This document shows, in pieces, positions 38,272-47,052 of a DNA stretch of 64,000 nucleotides. Position 1 is the stretch's first letter. The number at the start of each line of letters is the position of its first letter. Location of the stretch: contig NZ_PEGF01000002.1 in NCBI RefSeq assembly GCF_002742635.1, positions 806,001-870,000 of the forward strand, read 5' to 3'. Both the position numbers and the translations under genes were made by a program. This DNA comes from Caulobacter sp. X. GTDB taxonomy: Bacteria; Pseudomonadota; Alphaproteobacteria; Caulobacterales; Caulobacteraceae. The notes beneath the pieces were generated by a model. The model ran no database searches. It worked only from the letters and a program-made list of their open reading frames with translations, and was not told the origin of the DNA.

Positions 38272-38469
38272 TTAGGCCGGATAGGTGGCGGTGACGGTGA
38301 AAGTCCCTTGCCCGTCAGGCTCGATCTTGACCTCGATCGCCCCCTCGGCCAGCCGCCGCTGTTTCATGCCCACGAGCTGCGCCGCCGTGACGCCGGTATA
38401 GACATCGCGGGTATAACTTTTGGTCGGGGTGTCCTGGCCGCCTGTCGCGGCGGGGGTCTGGTCGGTCAT
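38272..38469 (-). CDS. Hypothetical protein, 65 residues
   Basis: Starts at ATG 38469 with GGGAGG upstream, 10 bases after the stop of the lipoprotein gene on the same strand, so the two are co-transcribed. Acidic/Thr-rich N-terminus, a middle [20 protein letters not shown] and a C-terminal strand pair [19 protein letters not shown]. No family recognised. Confidence 0.65.
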   Translation of the reverse strand: MTDQTPAATGGQDTPTKSYTRDVYTGVTAAQLVGMKQRRLAEGAIEVKIEPDGQGTFTVTATYPA

Positions 38470-38479
38470 CCCTGCCTCC

Positions 38480-39361
38480 CTAGTTGAATGAAGGGTCCTT
38501 GGTCTTGACGCACTCGGCCAGCGCCGCCTTCTGCTCGGGGGAGCCGGCGTCCACCACGCGCCCCATGTCTCGAACGGTGGGGGCTGCGACGCCGTCCTGC
38601 TTGGGCATGCAGGCGACCAGGATCGCCTGATGGCCCGGATCGGGCGTGGTCCCGTCTGGCTGCCAGTACCGGATCAGTTTGCGCGCGGCGTCGTCATAGG
38701 TCGATTTCAGCGTCGTCACCTTGGCGATGCGCTGCTCCGCGGCGGCGTCCTTGACGCCGGCGTCCTTGGAGATCTGGTTCAGAGCGCCATTCAGCGTGCC
38801 GGCGACGTAGTAGTCCTGCAGGTCGGCCAGGGCGGCGACCAGCGGATAGTCGGCGTCAGGCCGCGACAAGCCTTCCTCTATCTTGGCCAGAACGGTCTTG
38901 CGCGAGGCGTCCATCTGGCTGACCACCGCTGGCAGCGTCTTACTGTAGTAGAGCTCCTTGTCGACCGTCGCCCGCAGCCCCAGTACGGCGCCGGCGTAGG
39001 TGGTGAGATGGGTCTTGGTCGCGGCGCTCTTGGCCAAGGTGGCCGCGCCTGTCAGCCCCGCCGCCGCCACGTCCGAGCCAAGAGCGAACGCTTTCTGCTG
39101 TACGCTCAGTCCTCGGACGAAGTCGTCATAGGTGATGTCAATCGCATAGAGGCGCGCGCGAACGATCTGGTCGCGCTTGCTTCGGCGAGCAGCTTGATCG
39201 GTGATGGCGGCGTAGTCCGTCACGGCCGCCGGTTGCGTGTCGGCCCTCACCAACTCCAGCGCCGCCTTCGGCGTCTCAAGGGGCGCGGGATAGCCCTCGA
39301 AAGACTGGCAGCCGGCAAGTCCGACCGCGGCTGTAACAAGGACAAGGGTGATCAATCGCAT
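38480..39361 (-). CDS. Hypothetical lipoprotein
   Basis: A 293-residue lipoprotein: MRLITLVLVTAAVGLAGCQS gives lipobox LAGC with Cys at residue 18. The mature protein is mostly helical (ARRSKRDQIVRARLYAIDITYDDFVRGL, LAKIEEGLSRPDADYPLVAALADLQDYYVAGTLNGAL) with two Cys near the C-terminus. A Gly/Ala-rich stretch at about residues 95-112 (SDVAAAGLTGAATLAKSA) is mildly hydrophobic. No function assigned. First gene of a pair with the 65-residue protein. Confidence 0.72.
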   Translation of the reverse strand: MRLITLVLVTAAVGLAGCQSFEGYPAPLETPKAALELVRADTQPAAVTDYAAITDQAARRSKRDQIVRARLYAIDITYDDFVRGLSVQQKAFALGSDVAAAGLTGAATLAKSAATKTHLTTYAGAVLGLRATVDKELYYSKTLPAVVSQMDASRKTVLAKIEEGLSRPDADYPLVAALADLQDYYVAGTLNGALNQISKDAGVKDAAAEQRIAKVTTLKSTYDDAARKLIRYWQPDGTTPDPGHQAILVACMPKQDGVAAPTVRDMGRVVDAGSPEQKAALAECVKTKDPSFN

Positions 39362-39470
39362 TCCTGTCCCCTTTGGAAGAACGCGGTTATTCTACCTTTG
39401 CATCGCCTATGTTCTTCAGCAAGTATAAAGTGTATTTGACAGCCGCGATCGTCGTGACTACCCCGCCCCC

Positions 39471-40091
39471 ATGACCACGCGCAGCCTCTTCGCCACCCCG
39501 ATCTATCAAGCCAGTCTCGCGGGCGAGAAGGGCTTCGAGGCCTTCATCGACGACCTGCACGACGCCTGCGTCGCCATCGCCGAGGAGGACGAGGCCGGTC
39601 AGGCCTGGGCCTATAACAAGGGCTATCTGGGCTACACGTCCTACGCCTCGCTGAACGACCTGCCGCAGCGCGACAGCCTGTTCGCCGAGCTGAAGAAGAA
39701 GCTCGACAAGCACGCGGCGGCCTTCGCCAAGGAGCTGTGCTTCGACCTGGGCGCGGGCAAGCTGGTGATGGACAGCTTCTGGATCAACATCCTGGAGCCG
39801 GGCGGCCAGCACACCGGCCACATTCATCCGCACAGCGTCATCTCCGGCACGATCTACGTCACCATCCCGCCGGGCGCCTCGGCCCTGAAGTTCGAGGATC
39901 CGCGCCTGCCGATGATGATGGCCGCGCCCAACCGCCTGGCCGACGCGCCCGAGAGCCTGCAGCCGTTCGTCTACGTCCAGCCGGCGCCGGGGACGATCCT
40001 GATGTGGGAGAGCTGGCTGCGCCACGAGGTGACCCCCAACCAGGCCGACGAGCAGCGCATCAGCGTCAGCTTCAACTACGCCTGGCGGTAG
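39471..40091 (+). CDS. Putative 2OG-Fe(II) oxygenase (TIGR02466 family)
   Basis: A 206-residue protein of the family annotated 2OG-FeII_Oxy_5. Seen: FATPIYQASLAG at the N-terminus, SFWINILEPGGQHTGHIHPHS with candidate iron-binding His, the strand GTIYVTIPPGASALKFEDPR, and C-terminal GTILMWESWLRHEVTPN with a further His. The double-stranded beta-helix order fits an iron-dependent dioxygenase; substrate unknown. ATG 39471 is preceded by CCCCGCCCCC and no good ribosome site. Divergent from the lipoprotein operon. Confidence 0.82.
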   Translation: MTTRSLFATPIYQASLAGEKGFEAFIDDLHDACVAIAEEDEAGQAWAYNKGYLGYTSYASLNDLPQRDSLFAELKKKLDKHAAAFAKELCFDLGAGKLVMDSFWINILEPGGQHTGHIHPHSVISGTIYVTIPPGASALKFEDPRLPMMMAAPNRLADAPESLQPFVYVQPAPGTILMWESWLRHEVTPNQADEQRISVSFNYAWR

Positions 40092-40212
40092 GGGGAGCGC
40101 GCGGCGCCGCGCTTGGACAGTTTGTCCAGCACCCCCAAGAGGACGAAGGCGGTAGAAGCCCCAGCACAACGAATGACGGGCGTCGCCTTCGACGCCGTCC
40201 TGGAGCGCCGTT

Positions 40213-40395
40213 TTGACCTGGGCAGACTGGTTTCCGTTCGTCTTCTTCCCGTTCAAGATCCTGGTGCTTGGCGTCGGGATGTTCTTCTCCATCAAGTGGC
40301 ACCATGACCAGGCCAAGAAGGAAGAGCGGGAGAAGCGCGAAAGGGACGGTTCACGTGACGAGGGCGAGCTCCAGGACGCGCTCCGCCAGGGCTGA
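40213..40395 (+). CDS. Small single-span membrane protein
   Basis: A 60-residue protein starting at TTG 40213 with GGAG seven bases upstream. One span with Trp/Phe-rich flank (WADWFPFVFFPFKILVLGVG) then a strongly charged tail (HHDQAKKEEREKRERDGSRD). The pattern is that of a regulatory or stability-type small membrane protein; no family identified. The start is by inference. Confidence 0.6.
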   Translation: MTWADWFPFVFFPFKILVLGVGMFFSIKWHHDQAKKEEREKRERDGSRDEGELQDALRQG

Positions 40396-40431
40396 AACCG
40401 TCGAGGGCGCGACGATCCGCCAGCCCCTCAA

Positions 40432-40445
40432 TGGTAGCGCTTACC
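40432..40445. promoter_or_regulatory. LacI/XylR-like palindrome near the permease gene
   Basis: TGGTAGCGCTTACC, a near-palindrome like the GGTAGCGCTACC operator at 63828, 48 bases before the start of the AI-2E-family gene. The extra T makes it asymmetric, so binding is uncertain. Confidence 0.35.
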
Positions 40446-40492
40446 GCTAGGGAAGTGGTATCGCCCGTGAGCACAGCCCTCCCGGAGACCGC

Positions 40493-41518
40493 ATGACCAA
40501 GACCGGCACATCGTTCCTCGTGAACTTCGCCGCGGCCTCGGCCCTGCTGTATGTGTTCCGCGCGGTGCTGTGGCCGTTCACCCTGGCGCTGGTGCTGGCC
40601 ATCCTGATCATGGCGCTGAGCGAGCGGATCGTGCGCCTGCTGCCCAAGGCGCGGCGCTGGATGGTGTTCGCCATCACCGCCGTGATCGTCGGCGGGATCA
40701 TCGTCGCCAGCATGGCGGTGGTGGTCGAGGGGGCTTCGCGGATCGTCGACAAGATGCCGGCCATGCTGGCGCGGATCGACCAGCTGCTGGCGATGGTTCC
40801 CGCTCCGGGCGGGCGGCTGAGCCTGGAGGCCCTGGCCCAGAAGGTCGAGCTGGGGCCGGTGGCCGACCGACTGCTGGGCAGCGTCCAGGACGCCTCGGCG
40901 GGCCTGGGCCTGACCCTGATCTTCCTGTTCTTCCTGCTGGCCTCCAAGCCGATGATCGAGAAGCGGGTGGAGTCCATCGTCGCCTCGCGCGGCGGCCGCG
41001 GCCTGGCGACCGTGCTGGAGCACAGCTTCTCGGGCGTCGAGAGCTACATGTACGTCCAGTCGATCACCGGCCTGATGATCGCCATCGGGTCCTGGGCGGT
41101 CATGATGGCGGTGGGCCTGGACAACGCCCTGTTCTGGGGTCTGGTGATCTTCCTGTTCGCCTATCTGCCGGTGCTGGGCGTGCTGGCCGGCAGCGTCGGC
41201 CCGACCCTGTTCGCCCTGCTGCAGTTCCCCAGCCTGACGCCCGCGATCATCGTGTTCGTCGGCATCCAGGTCGTCTCGTCGATCGTCGGCAACCTCGTTT
41301 TGCCCAAGATGCAGGCTGACAGCCAGAACATCGACCCGGCCGCCAGCCTGATCGCGGTCGGCATGTGGACGGTGCTTTGGGGCGTGCCGGGCGCGTTCCT
41401 GGCCATCCCCCTGACCCTGGCTCTGATGTACGCCCTGGCCCAGTATGACGACCTGCGCTGGCTGGCGGTGCTGATCTCGCACGACGGCGACCCGACCCCG
41501 ATGGAGCCTGCGGAGTAG
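40493..41518 (+). CDS. AI-2E family (PerM-like) transporter
   Basis: A 341-residue inner-membrane protein of the PF01594 family. About eight spans; the conserved core includes LIFLFFLLASKPMIEKRV, the SFSGVESYMYVQSITGLMIAIG segment, LFWGLVIFLFAYLPVLG and NLVLPKMQADSQNIDP. Family members export autoinducer-2 or act as Na+/H+ antiporters or have unknown cargo, so AI-2 transport should not be assumed here. ATG 40493 has GGAG upstream (CCCGGAGACCGC). A palindromic operator-like site lies 48 bases ahead. Confidence 0.88.
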   Translation: MTKTGTSFLVNFAAASALLYVFRAVLWPFTLALVLAILIMALSERIVRLLPKARRWMVFAITAVIVGGIIVASMAVVVEGASRIVDKMPAMLARIDQLLAMVPAPGGRLSLEALAQKVELGPVADRLLGSVQDASAGLGLTLIFLFFLLASKPMIEKRVESIVASRGGRGLATVLEHSFSGVESYMYVQSITGLMIAIGSWAVMMAVGLDNALFWGLVIFLFAYLPVLGVLAGSVGPTLFALLQFPSLTPAIIVFVGIQVVSSIVGNLVLPKMQADSQNIDPAASLIAVGMWTVLWGVPGAFLAIPLTLALMYALAQYDDLRWLAVLISHDGDPTPMEPAE

Positions 41519-41552
41519 GGGGTCTTCGATCCGCCGTTCAGATCAATAAGCA

Positions 41553-41692
41553 GCCTTCCTGGGCCTTGTGCCCAGGACCCATTCTGGCGGCGGGCTCCGC
41601 GCTTGGAGAAAGGCGAAGCTGAGAGGCCCGCGGCGCTCGTCGATTTCAGCGGTCGCGGGACAATGGGTCCTATGCGCAAGGCCTAGGAAGGC
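41553..41692. repeat. Long inverted repeat (family D)
   Basis: Arms of 31 bases (41553-41583 and 41662-41692) match with four mismatches when one is reverse-complemented: the left arm begins GCCTTCCTGGGCCTTGTG and ends GGACCCATT, the right is AATGGGTCC ... GGCCTAGGAAGGC. A 78-base loop separates them. The element lies between convergent genes and resembles a MITE-like repeat. Confidence 0.75.
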
Positions 41693-41711
41693 AGGGGGAG
41701 GGGCGCAGGCC

Positions 41712-42083
41712 CTACCGCCCCCTCTCCATCCGCGTCACCCACCGCTGCAGCCTCGGCCGCACCCTCAGGAAACGCCGATAGAGCGCATCCAGCGCCTTCA
41801 GCGCCCAGGGGCGGCGTGCCAGCAGGCCGAACGGCCGCAGCGCCGGGATGGCCCGCCACATGGCCGCGAAGGCCGCCGCGCCGGACAGGAGCTGGCCGTT
41901 CTCGCGGGCGTGGAACTTGGCCAGCAGGTCGGCGCGGTCGATCGGGCAGCTGGCGTCCTCCCCATCATCTTTGGCCACATCGATGAAGCTGATCGCGCCT
42001 CGGCGATCCAGCCGGCGCATCAGGGCGATCTCGCGGATGCACAGCGGGCACGCGCCGTCGAACCAGACCGTCACCTGAGCCAT
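41712..42083 (-). CDS. DCC-family thiol-disulfide oxidoreductase-like protein (DUF393)
   Basis: A 123-residue protein with the family's N-terminal DGACPLCIREI motif (DxxCxxC), a predicted thioredoxin-like redox site. The C-terminus is basic (RRFLRVRPRLQRWVTRMERG). Start ATG 42083, with a TTG alternative two codons upstream. The acidic middle KDDGEDASCPIDRADLLAKFHAREN contains a third Cys. Substrate unknown. It converges with the AI-2E gene. Confidence 0.85.
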   Translation of the reverse strand: MAQVTVWFDGACPLCIREIALMRRLDRRGAISFIDVAKDDGEDASCPIDRADLLAKFHARENGQLLSGAAAFAAMWRAIPALRPFGLLARRPWALKALDALYRRFLRVRPRLQRWVTRMERGR

Positions 42084-42219
42084 GGGCAAGCCCTCCAGAC
42101 TTCGCTCTTCAGGTGGGCCCGGCGCGCGCCGCCGTCAATCCTTGACCCGCCTCAAGGCGGGCCGTCGCGGACGGGCGGACAACGCCGCCCTCGATCAGGC
42201 GTAAGGAAGGATCAGGGCC

Positions 42220-43782
42220 ATGAAGCACTATTTCGTCGGCGGCGGTATCGGGGCCCTGGCCGGAGCCGCCTTCCTGATCCGCGACGCGGCCGTCGCTGGC
42301 GCGGACATCACGATCTACGAGAAGAACCCCAAGGTGTTCGGCGGCTCGCTGGACGGCTCGCGCCTGCCTGACGGCTCGTACTCGCTGCGCGGCGGGCGGA
42401 TGCTGACCACCGACCACTACGAGTGCACCTGGGACCTCTTGTCGACCATTCCAAGCGTCGACGCGCCCGGCCAGACGGTGCGCGAGCAGACCATCGCCTT
42501 CAACAAGGAGGTCGTCGCCCACTCCCAGGCGCGGCTGGTCGATCGCAACCTGCACAAGGTGGACGTGACCCACCTGGGCTTTTCCATGCAGGACCGGCTG
42601 GAGCTGGTGCGGCTGATGCAGACGCCCGAGGAGACGTTGGGCGATGACCTGATCACCGACTGGCTGTCGCCGCCGTTCTTCGAAACCAACTTCTGGTTCA
42701 TGTGGCAGACGACCTTCGCCTTCCAGCCCTGGCACAGCGCCGTGGAGCTGAAGCGCTACTTCCACCGCTTCATGAACGAGTTCCCGCGCATCGAGACGCT
42801 CGGCGGGGTCAAGCGCACGGTCTACAATCAGTATGACGCCATCGTCGCGCCGCTGGAGCGCTGGCTGCGCGAGCGGGGCGTGAACTTCGTCGGCGACACG
42901 GTCGTCACCGACATGGAGATCGCCACCGAAGAGGGCCGCCACCGCGTGACCCGCCTGACCCTGGACCGCGCGGGCAAGGCCGAGACGGTGGACGTCGCCG
43001 CCGACGACCTCGTCTTCTACCAGAACGGCTCGATGACCGACGCCACCAGCCTCGGGACCATGGACGCCCCGCCGCCGGCCATGACCAAGGCCGACAGCCA
43101 GGGCTGGGCGCTGTGGGAGAAGATCGCCGCGGGCCGTCCCGAGTTCGGCAATCCGGCCGCCTTCAACACCCAGATCGGCCGCAGCCTGTGGGAGTCGTTC
43201 ACCGTCACCTGCCGCAATCCGAAGTTCTTCGACGCCATGAAGGCCTTCAGCGGCAACGCGGCCGGGACCGGGGGGCTGGTCACCTTCAAGGACTCGCGCT
43301 GGCTGATGTCGGTGGTGCTGTATCACCAGCCGCACTTCCTGGATCAGCCCAAGGGCTGGTCGGTGTTCTGGGGCTACGCCCTGCATCCCGACCGGGTCGG
43401 GGACTTCGTCGCCAAGCCGATGAGCCAGTGCGGCGGGCGCGAGATTCTGCAGGAGCTGTGCGGGCATCTCGGCCTGGAGCTCGACGTCTTCGAGGACGCG
43501 ACCTGCGTGCCCTGCCGTCTGCCCTACATCACCTCGATGTTCATGCCGCGCCGCAAGGAAGACCGGCCGCTGCCGGTTCCCGAGACCTCGGTGAACCTGG
43601 CCTTCGTCAGCCAGTTCGTCGAGATCCCGGACGACGTGGTCTTCACGGTCGAATATTCGGTGCGGGCGGCGCAGACGGCGGTCTACCAGCTGAAGGGCGT
43701 CGACCGTCCGATCCCGCCGATCACCCGCCACGACCACGCTCCGGCGGTGCTGCTGCGCACGGCGGCCAAGGCGATGAGCTGA
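42220..43782 (+). CDS. ohyA: Oleate hydratase
   Basis: A 520-residue FAD-dependent enzyme that adds water to the cis-9 double bond of oleate to give 10-hydroxystearate; it is linked to membrane-fatty-acid detoxification. Seen: N-terminal dinucleotide fold FVGGGIGALAGAAFLI, the signature FGGSLDGSRLPDGSYSLRGGRML, FWFMWQTTFAFQPWHSAVELKRY, ETLGGVKRTVYNQY and the C-terminal GLVTFKDSRWLMSVVLYHQPHF with CRLPYITSMFMPR. The ATG has AAGGAAGGATC upstream. Length is slightly below the well-studied enzymes. Likely co-transcribed with the small membrane protein behind it. Confidence 0.93.
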   Translation: MKHYFVGGGIGALAGAAFLIRDAAVAGADITIYEKNPKVFGGSLDGSRLPDGSYSLRGGRMLTTDHYECTWDLLSTIPSVDAPGQTVREQTIAFNKEVVAHSQARLVDRNLHKVDVTHLGFSMQDRLELVRLMQTPEETLGDDLITDWLSPPFFETNFWFMWQTTFAFQPWHSAVELKRYFHRFMNEFPRIETLGGVKRTVYNQYDAIVAPLERWLRERGVNFVGDTVVTDMEIATEEGRHRVTRLTLDRAGKAETVDVAADDLVFYQNGSMTDATSLGTMDAPPPAMTKADSQGWALWEKIAAGRPEFGNPAAFNTQIGRSLWESFTVTCRNPKFFDAMKAFSGNAAGTGGLVTFKDSRWLMSVVLYHQPHFLDQPKGWSVFWGYALHPDRVGDFVAKPMSQCGGREILQELCGHLGLELDVFEDATCVPCRLPYITSMFMPRRKEDRPLPVPETSVNLAFVSQFVEIPDDVVFTVEYSVRAAQTAVYQLKGVDRPIPPITRHDHAPAVLLRTAAKAMS

Positions 43783-43842
43783 GGGCTCGACGGCGCCCTG
43801 CGTCAGCGTCATCCTTCCCTCAAAAGAGGGAGGGAGCGCGAC

Positions 43843-44178
43843 ATGGCGCCGTTTCGACTGTTCCTGCTGGCGTGCCTGGTGGCGATCGTCGGCTACACCA
43901 GCGTGACCATCGCCCGCCACGGCTGGAACCTGCTGCCGATCTTCTTCGGCGACATGGCGGCGATGGGCTGGCCCGGCCAGTTCAACCTGGACTTCTTCTG
44001 CTTTCTGCTGCTGTCGGGCCTGTGGGTGTCTTGGCGCGGCGGGTTCAGGCCGGCGGCGATCGGCCTGGGCTTGGTCGCCGTGTTCGGCGGGATGCTGTTC
44101 CTGTCGATCTACCTGCTGATCCTGCTGTCCCGCACGGGGGGCGACATCCGGCGCGTGCTGCTGGGCGAGCGGGCCTGA
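43843..44178 (+). CDS. Small membrane protein, three spans
   Basis: A 111-residue protein 60 bases after the oleate hydratase stop, ATG 43843 with AGGGAG at good spacing. Spans at about residues 3-22, 49-67 and 71-96; loops carry HGWNLLPIFFGDMAAMGWPGQFNLDFF, with a WVSWRGGFRP basic turn. No family function known. May be an accessory to membrane-lipid metabolism because of its position; that is inference. Confidence 0.68.
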   Translation: MAPFRLFLLACLVAIVGYTSVTIARHGWNLLPIFFGDMAAMGWPGQFNLDFFCFLLLSGLWVSWRGGFRPAAIGLGLVAVFGGMLFLSIYLLILLSRTGGDIRRVLLGERA

Positions 44179-44215
44179 AGTCTCCTTCCTCCCCCGGTGG
44201 GGAGGAAGGAGCGGA

Positions 44216-44851
44216 TCAGGCCGAGGCCGACTCCAGCTCTCCGACGAGGGCCCGCCGCCAGCCGCGCTCCAGCGTCCAGGCGGCGACGGCCAGCCACAGC
44301 AGGCCCAGGAACGCGTGGCCGCGTTGCCAGTAGCCGACGTCGTGGCCGGTGCGGACATTCCAGACGCCGGTCAGCAGGGCGAAGACCAGCAGCAGGCCGA
44401 AGAACCAGCCCAGCGAGAAGCTGGCCAGGCGCCGGTGCTCGGGCTTGCCCCACAGGGCCCAGGCGGTGAACAGCGGCGCGAACTGGATGGCGAGGCCCAC
44501 GCCGCAAGCGCGGTGCATCGGATCGGGCCAGTGGAAGACGCCCGCGAAGAAGGCCCCCAGGCCCGTCAGCGCCACGAACAGCCCCGCGAAGGCCGAAACC
44601 ACCCGGCGGCCGCCGGCGTGCTCCAGCGCGTGGGTGAAGCCGGCGCCGGCGAACAGGCCCGCGATCCCGGCGATGACCATGCCGATGTTGAACACCTCCG
44701 GCATCGGCGCGGCGGGGCCGCCCAGCTCGCTGATGAACTGCGCGCCCGCGTCGAAGCCGGGGAACAATCGCTGAGCGATCCACACGTCGGCCACCATCAC
44801 GGCCGGCGCGATCACGCCGATCTTCAGGAAAGCGCCGGTGCGGAGGGTCAC
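44216..44851 (-). CDS. DUF998-family membrane protein
   Basis: A 211-residue protein. I start at GTG 44851 (VTLRTGAFLKIG), because upstream sequence reads as an arginine-rich extension. About six spans, with the family-like FPGFDAGAQFISELGGPAAPMP periplasmic loop, HWPDPMHRACGVG and a C-terminal HDVGYWQRGHAFLGLLWLAVAAWTLERG. The role of DUF998 proteins is unknown. Lies just downstream of the M28 peptidase gene on the same strand. Confidence 0.75.
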   Translation of the reverse strand: MTLRTGAFLKIGVIAPAVMVADVWIAQRLFPGFDAGAQFISELGGPAAPMPEVFNIGMVIAGIAGLFAGAGFTHALEHAGGRRVVSAFAGLFVALTGLGAFFAGVFHWPDPMHRACGVGLAIQFAPLFTAWALWGKPEHRRLASFSLGWFFGLLLVFALLTGVWNVRTGHDVGYWQRGHAFLGLLWLAVAAWTLERGWRRALVGELESASA

Positions 44852-44933
44852 GCGGAAAGCCCGGAGTCGAAAACGAAAGAGGGCGGCAGAATCCCTTCCG
44901 CCGCCCTCCGGGTCAATCGTTGCTTTCGGCTTC

Positions 44934-46646
44934 CTACTTCGCCGCGGACGGATGCCCCGCCGGCGCGAAGGCGGCGCCGAAGAAGTCGCCCTTCTTCCAG
45001 ACCGGACGGGCCGGCGCATTGGCGAGTTCGCGGGCGATCTCGTAGTTCACCAGGGCGAACTTGGCGGCCGCCTGGTAGTCGATCGGCTGGTTCAGGTCAT
45101 CGCCCGGGTGGTGGTAGTTGGTCTTCAGGAAGGTGGTGAAGGCCTTCTCGCCGCCGTTCTGGAAGCCGGTCATCAGGAAGACGGCCGGGATCCCCTGCTC
45201 GACGAAGCGGTAGTGGTCCGAGCGAGTGAACAGGCCCTCTTCCGGCAGCGGATCGCCCGAGAGGCCCACGCCCACGCGAGCGGCGGCGTGCTTGACGGCC
45301 TCGCCCACGGTCGAGCGGTCGGCGCCGAACGCGATCACGTCGGTGAACGGGTACAGCAGCACCGGCATGTCCAGGTTCACGTCGGCGGCGATGTCGGCCT
45401 TCTTCACCGTCGGGTTGTTGGCGAAATAGTCCGAGCCGACCAGGCCCTTCTCCTCGCCGGTCAGGGCCAGCAGGACGATCGAGCGCTTGGGACGGACCTT
45501 GGTGTTCTTGAAGCCGCGCGCGACCTCCAGCAGGGTCGCCACGCCCGAAGCGTTGTCGAGCGCGCCGTTGTTGATCCGGTCCTCGCCGGGCTTGGCGTTC
45601 TCCTTGATCCCGATGTGGTCGAGGTGGGCCGACAGGATAACGGTCTGAGCCTTCAGCGTCGGGTCCGAGCCCTCGATGATCCCGACGACGTTGCTGCTCT
45701 CGCGCTTCTCGATCTCGGTCTTCAGCGCGACCTTGAGCTTGGTCGTCAGCGGGAAGCCCTTGACCGCGCCCTGCGGGGTCTCGGCCTCGGCCAGGACGGC
45801 GTCGAGGGCGGTCGGGGCGCCGGCGAACAGCTTGGCCGCGCCGGCCAGGCTGATCTGGGCCAGCGACGGGGCAGCCGGCGCGCGGATCGCGCCGACGTCC
45901 TGGGCGTCGCGCCAGGTCACGCGCCACTCCTTCATGCCGTTCACGCCGCGCGCGAACGGACGACGCTTCTCGCCGCTGGTGGTCGGGATGGTCACGACGC
46001 CGATCGCGCCGCGCTTGGCGGCCTCGGCCCGCTTGGTGTTCGGGCTGGAGAGGTGGGCGCGCTCCTCGGTCTGTATCGCGGTCGGCGCGCCCGTCAGCAT
46101 GACGACGATCTTGCCCTTCACGTCCAGGCCCGCGTAGTCGTCGCGGCCGCGCGTGGCGTCAACGATCCCGTAGCCGACGAAGACCAGCGGCGCCTCGACG
46201 CTGAGGTCGGCGGCCTGGGCCTGGGCGGTCGGCAGATAGTCCTCGCCGTACTTCAAGGCGACGGCCGCGGCGCCATCAGCCTGGGGGGCGCCGGTCAGGG
46301 TCACCGATCCCTCGCCCGCCGGACGGAAGGCCAGCAGCGGCACGCGCTGCAGGTAGCCGCCCTTGTCGCCGCCCGGCTTGACGCCCAGCAGGGCGTACTG
46401 GGCCGCGACGTAGTTGGCGGCGATGTCATAGCCGCGCGTACCGGCTTCGCGGCCTTCCATGGCGTCGTCGGCCAGGAAGGTCATGTGCGCCTTGATCGCC
46501 TCGGCGGAGGGGACGAAGTCCGACCCGGCGTGGGCCTTCTTCGCGGCGGCGGCGACGGCGGGCTTTGCGGGAGCGGCCGCCAGGACCGGCTGGGCGACCA
46601 TCAGCAGGGCGGCGCTGGCGAGCGCGGCGCGACGCGTGAACGACAT
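44934..46646 (-). CDS. Exported M28-family aminopeptidase
   Basis: A 570-residue secreted zinc peptidase: signal MSFTRRAALASAALLMVAQP with a VLAAAPA cleavage region. A PA domain is inserted (about residues 150-260: PLVFVGYGIVDATRGRDDY, VVMLTGAP). Zinc ligands are in SAHLDHIG, GALDNASGVATLLE, TGEEKGLVGSDYF and NLDMPV; FTRSDHYRF supplies a further His. It would release N-terminal amino acids in the periplasm or outside. Normal length for the PA-inserted M28 group. ATG at 46646. Confidence 0.92.
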   Translation of the reverse strand: MSFTRRAALASAALLMVAQPVLAAAPAKPAVAAAAKKAHAGSDFVPSAEAIKAHMTFLADDAMEGREAGTRGYDIAANYVAAQYALLGVKPGGDKGGYLQRVPLLAFRPAGEGSVTLTGAPQADGAAAVALKYGEDYLPTAQAQAADLSVEAPLVFVGYGIVDATRGRDDYAGLDVKGKIVVMLTGAPTAIQTEERAHLSSPNTKRAEAAKRGAIGVVTIPTTSGEKRRPFARGVNGMKEWRVTWRDAQDVGAIRAPAAPSLAQISLAGAAKLFAGAPTALDAVLAEAETPQGAVKGFPLTTKLKVALKTEIEKRESSNVVGIIEGSDPTLKAQTVILSAHLDHIGIKENAKPGEDRINNGALDNASGVATLLEVARGFKNTKVRPKRSIVLLALTGEEKGLVGSDYFANNPTVKKADIAADVNLDMPVLLYPFTDVIAFGADRSTVGEAVKHAAARVGVGLSGDPLPEEGLFTRSDHYRFVEQGIPAVFLMTGFQNGGEKAFTTFLKTNYHHPGDDLNQPIDYQAAAKFALVNYEIARELANAPARPVWKKGDFFGAAFAPAGHPSAAK

Positions 46647-47052
46647 TCTCTAGAGGCTCCTCGGGACGCGCGCGTCGAGCCTTCTCGGCTTCGGCCACGT
46701 CCAAACGGTTATCGAAAACGGCCCCCCAAGGGCGCGGTCGCGAACCATGTCGGGACGATGACGGCTTGTCGAGGCGTGGTTACCTGAACGTTTTGTAATC
46801 TTGGGCAGGACCTTGCGCGGAGAGGCGTCGCAGCGGCGGACGCTCGCGGCGGCGGGCGGGTGACGTCGCTTCCTTTGTCCTCCACCTCAGGAGGAGGGGA
46901 CGTTTCCACCTCCAGCGGAGGTCGGGGCGGAAACCGGCTTTATGGTTAATTCGTGCTAAAAAAGGTGACCAAGTAGTAAATTTTACCATCTTTGGTTGCG
47001 AGCGCTTAACCCAACCGCCCGGATAACTCGCGACGAGCAAGGAGGACGCCTT
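46647..47052. other. Intergenic region between peptidase and mini-rod genes
   Basis: Of 406 bases, the first part carries short palindromes (for example ACCTCAGGAGGAGG and ACCTCCAGCGGAGGT), and the AT-rich second half (46925-47010) probably holds the promoter of the mini-rod gene. TTAATTCGTGCTAAA (46946-46960) matches the CtrA pattern TTAA-N7-TTAA except at one base. No RNA gene recognised. Confidence 0.4.

Noticed and set aside
40092..40212. TGGACA-GTT-TGTCCA palindrome as an operator
   Set aside because: Arms of only six bases in a GC-rich hairpin area after the oxygenase gene; could be part of a terminator, but there is no T-run.
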